Assembly (NCBI RefSeq): GCF_029784135.1
Contig: NC_073746.1
Coordinates: 63,552,763-63,616,762 of the forward strand
From: Toxorhynchites rutilus septentrionalis
Lineage: Eukaryota; Arthropoda; Insecta; Diptera; Culicidae
Reading direction: 5' to 3'
Length of the DNA stretch: 64,000 bases
The notes under the pieces were generated by a model that did not search any database, was not told the DNA's origin, and worked only from the letters and a program-made list of their open reading frames with translations. Positions 60,569 through 64,000 of this stretch are shown here, piece by piece. The stretch's first letter is position 1. Every line of letters begins with the position of its first letter. Position numbers and translations under genes: made by a program.

Positions 60569-60903
60569 AGAACGGAACACTGTCTCGATTCCGTTATCTA
60601 TTCTCAGAAAATTTTACATTCCCTCATTTGCCTCTCGGAATGACGTTAGATGGTGATAGAATCAAATTGGAAACATTTGCTTGAGCCAGCGAGTGTCTCT
60701 GTAAAGTCATTCGTTTTTCACTCAAATAGCATTCAATGGTTGCTATTTGAGTGAAAAACGAATGACTTTACAGAGACACTCGCTGGCTCAAGCAAATGTT
60801 TCCAATTTGATTCTATCACCATCTAACGTCATTCCGAGAGGCAAATGAGGGAATGTAAAATTTTCTGAGAATAGATAACGGAATCGAGACAGTGTTCCGT
60901 TCT
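60569..60903. repeat. Perfect palindrome, two 163-bp arms and a 9-nt loop
   Basis: Arms 60569-60731 and 60741-60903 are exact reverse complements by direct reading. The loop is TTCAATGGT. The arms begin agaacggaacactgtctcga and end cgtttttcactcaaatagca. The flanks show no further symmetry. A transcript would fold into a 163-bp uninterrupted hairpin. Confidence 0.95.
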
Positions 60904-61960
60904 CCATCGCGGCAGTAAAATATAGCAGATAGTTGAAATCGAGTTGTTTCCTGTGCAATATTGCAATAGCATTTTTTTTGTTTCTTGTATGAAACGATCT
61001 AAGCCAACCCAAAAAAAAACATATTATTGGTTATTGATGAGCGGGGAAGGTAGATTAATGTGCTCTTGAATGCTGACAAGGAAAAGAGTACAAGGGAAAA
61101 TAAAATCATACATACAAGCAGATTGAGTCTAATTGGACTCACTCGTTATTTTGTTTCGTGCGATCCTTCCAAAGGAGTATTCATTCATTGAATGTTGTTT
61201 TCCACTCTTTGTTTTGTTATGTTCACTTTCAGTACCGATGGTCGGGGAGTGAAAAATAATTAATCGTGCAATCTCAAGATTGCTTGCTGCATTCTTTTCG
61301 CCATGATTATTCCAAGCAGATACGAGAGTGATTTATAACTAGGTGTGGAGAAATGAGCTAATGAACTTTTCCATACTTGCCGACAGGTGGCATCACAGAG
61401 GAGTGCAGGGCAAAGTCATATTCAACTAAGGATAGTCACGGGACTATGAAAAAAATCGCATTTGTATTCAATTGGAAATGAGTTTTGGCTTCTTCCAGCA
61501 GTTTCCCCGTCAACATGCCTCAACAGTCATTCGGGCGTTTAGTTGCTATCTCACTCTACGACTCGACTATGTCATATCATTCATCCCCGTCACTGCGTAT
61601 TGAAGTGACTCCCCCCAAAATAAATGCGTCTCTCTCTCTCTCTCTCACATATATATCACATATGCAGGATCGATGTTTGAGTTTGTTGCAACGAACAAAG
61701 TTTGCGATGAGGAATAGTGTCGAAAGCTTCTGAAAAGTCTAGCAAAGTCTAGTCAAGTCTAGAAGCAAAATGGTCTTATCTTTCCTACCAATAGTTTTTT
61801 GCCAAAACGTCATATACTCGAGTTGCTGCTATTCGGATGCTTTGCCCTAAACCCGCTTGAAACTCTGATAGTAGATTGTTTTCCTTGAAGAAGGCTTCTA
61901 TTGTTGTCCCATCAGTTTCTCAAATGACTGCGATAGCAAACATAGGATACTGATTGGTCT
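60904..61960. other. Intergenic with simple repeats, no gene
   Basis: A (TC)n tract lies at 61628-61646, and aagtctag recurs four times at 61735-61763. Open frames are short and unrecognised. Confidence 0.45.
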
Positions 61961-61964
61961 CAGG

Positions 61965-62815
61965 CTTGACTTGGGGGGGGGCGAGGATACCATACGAATG
62001 CCATACAAATGAAACACAAATTTCTGCATAACTCAAGAACTAATCAAGCAAATGGAACTAAATTTGGTATATGGAGGTTTTAGGGGGAAAAATGTTTCTA
62101 TGCTGGTTTGACACTCCTCCCCCCTCCCTAAGGGGAGGGGACTGCATTACTCGAGAATAAATCAAGCAAACGGAATGTGGTGGTTTTAGGGGGGGGGGGA
62201 GGTGGTGTTTTGTTTGGTTGCATAACTCGAGAACTTATCAAATAAATTGAACCAAAATTTACATATGGAGGTTTTAGGGAGCAATATTTTTTTCTATGGT
62301 AATTCGACATACCTACCTCCTCTCTAAAGGCAAGGGGGCTGCCATATAAATGAAACACAAACTTCTGCACAACTCGAGAACATACTCAACTCAAGCAAAT
62401 GGAGCCAAATGTGAGGATTTTCGGGTACGAGAAATATTTCTATGATGGTATGACACCCCTCCCTCCTCTGGAAAGGAGCGAGGTTCCATAAAAATATTAC
62501 ACATAATTCAACCAAACATGACAATTGAAAATTTTCGGAAAACTCTGAAGGAAAATGGGAAAATTCAAAAAATTAAATTCCCGTATGTTCTACAATAACA
62601 TAGTGACAAGCGTTGTTAGTCTATTTGATGTTTGCGCTAACGAAATTAATCTTTGTTCGAAAGAGGAAATGGATTTTAAAGTGATGCACTTCTATGTCTT
62701 CTTCTGTCTATACAAATAAAAATGGATCGCCGAATGTGTGGAGAAGAGCAAAACTCCAGAAAGTAATTGTCCGATTTAGGGTTGTCTTTATTCTATCATA
62801 TTTTCTGTATCAAAC
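61965..62815 (+). mobile_element. Helitron-like family copy lacking its terminus
   Basis: About three monomers (tgccatacaaatgaaacac, aactcgagaac, tatggaggttttaggg) with a long G run at 62190-62200. The unique 3' part follows (catgacaattgaaaattttc, gtgacaagcgttgttagtc, atcgccgaatgtgtgg). It continues past the segment missing from 2726-5539 and fades near 62815 without CTAG. Confidence 0.7.
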
Positions 62816-62934
62816 ATTAAAAAAAAAAATTTTGCAACACAACAATTCAATATTGTAAAAAATTAATTGGTGTTTTCAAAACTGTCTTACGATTCGCATT
62901 GCGATCTTCATTTTGTTTAACTATTCATCATCAA

Positions 62935-63130
62935 ATACGAAGGGGTGATTTTTTATTCAAACAGAAATATCTTTGTATTGAAAGGTCCTACAGGAATGTT
63001 ATAGAAATCAAATGAACGCTGGTTAATTGTATTTGCTATTAATTTAGCTGGTGAAAATTTGTGTTAACTCACAAAATCTTTAAAATAACACAAAATAAAA
63101 ATACGTTTTTGAGAAAAGAAAATTTCTATT
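62935..63130 (-). repeat. Dispersed repeat, internally deleted inverted copy of 43640-44345
   Basis: cgaaggggtgattttttatt, tatctttgtattgaaaggtc and aatacgtttttgagaaaa are reverse matches to 44273, 44250 and 43655. About 450 bp of the longer copy is missing between them. Confidence 0.6.
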
Positions 63131-63134
63131 TTCT

Positions 63135-64000
63135 ACAAAAAAAAATGTCTGCGTTTTCTCTCAAAATTAGTTTGGTATTTTTTAACAAAAACTAAAACAA
63201 TTTCATACATTTTATTCATTGTCCAACATTCTGTAGTTCTGTGTTTTTGTGTTAAAAAGTTTTGTAAAAATTTAAGAAAAAAAAACTTTACAAAAAGTCA
63301 TCTAGATTTCTTCGAAAGTTCCAAGTATGCCAAGATGCTTGAATGGCCAACGTCCCACATGACTCACAAACATTCACTGAAATTTGAGATCCAGTTGGTG
63401 ATTATATGCCAAATGGTGTATTCTTTCAATTCAATTCCGATCTTGTTTCCATTACACTTGGAATTGGGAATATCAACACGACAATAGAGTGTATTAAACA
63501 TATTGTTGAAAAGTTGCGGGAAATCAGTTTCTAACTATCTTCACTAGGTTGAATAGTGCACCAAGGTAGCGAAAGAAACAGTATCATCGATTTTTTTTAA
63601 TGAAATATGCGTTCACGATTATGAAAAATACTCTGTAAACACGAACGTTGCTACCAGCAATGTTGTAAGCAAAACGTTAGTTTTTCAGAAGTCTCAATAC
63701 AAAAAAGTCATTTATTTCAGAAGCTAAATATAACAGAAAGTTGACTTCTATGACGATAGTCCGATCAAAATCAAAATTATAAATTATCAAACAATATAAG
63801 AGAATTATAAAAAGGAAATTTTGAACAATTCACTACATTTCGCAAAATTTAGCAAAATTTTGTAGGTAAATTATCTCAAAGATTTGTCCACTAACGTCAT
63901 CATTTACCACACCGTGCGAAATTATTGGCAGCCAACGCGGGGATATTTAATGCAAGAATGTTCATAAATTGACTCACTAAAAGAAACGTATTTTTTTTAT
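63135..64000. other. A+T-rich end of window, nothing recognised
   Basis: Short frames only. gagtgtattaaac at 63486 resembles 43806 (tagtgtattaaac), so part may belong to the same dispersed repeat. No gene, RNA or terminus is seen. Confidence 0.4.

Noticed and set aside
60285..60656. 123-codon open frame entering the palindrome
   Set aside because: Composition and overlap with the palindrome arm argue for chance.

Overview
The window looks like accessory DNA from a large, repeat-rich dipteran genome, most likely a mosquito of the Aedes type. This is inferred from the element mix: a DD37E transposon of the mosquito ITmD37E kind, an I-clade-like LINE carrying RNase H, tRNA-derived SINEs, mariner, DD41D, hAT and Helitron-like elements, short insect introns and high A+T. 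There are no bacterial operons, rRNA genes or CRISPR arrays. I found no host protein gene that I can name. Almost everything recognisable is mobile DNA, much of it nested.

Layout. 0-5.5 kb: a foldback repeat hit by a SINE, a second SINE with a perfect 14-bp target duplication, decayed IS630-type transposase pieces, and a 2.8-kb Helitron-like element with an internal array of about 145-bp monomers, itself interrupted by 1.2 kb. 6-11 kb: a repeat ending in a small palindrome, a DD41D transposon relic and a Tc1-like relic. 14-22 kb: a self-complementary repeat, then a large inverted duplication (arms 16296-17783 and 19066-21708) containing mariner pieces. Its right arm was later split by a DD37E transposon whose empty site survives in the left arm. 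22-23 kb: a nearly intact DD34D mariner. 24.6-25.1 kb: an internally deleted mariner. 27-28.2 kb: a dispersed repeat with a nested SINE. 28.4-31.7 kb: a broken hAT transposase and the 3' end of a LINE. 32.1-33.1 kb: a non-autonomous hAT. 36-36.5 kb: a mariner relic. 36.8-42.9 kb: a full-length two-ORF LINE with a 10-bp target duplication, poly(A) and one frameshift. 43-52 kb: dispersed repeats, tandem duplications, a MITE and more Helitron-like copies. 52.3-54.3 kb: an unassigned inverted-repeat element carrying a candidate spliced gene on the minus strand. 57.6-58.7 kb: a short hAT next to a foldback repeat. 60.57-60.90 kb: a perfect 163-bp-arm palindrome. 62-63 kb: further Helitron-like and dispersed repeats.

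The best candidates for something undescribed are the 1986-bp TA-flanked element with its intron-containing frame (52333-54318), the 335-bp perfect palindrome (60569-60903) and the Helitron-like family built from GC-hairpin monomers. All family names come from motifs read by eye. No database search was possible.
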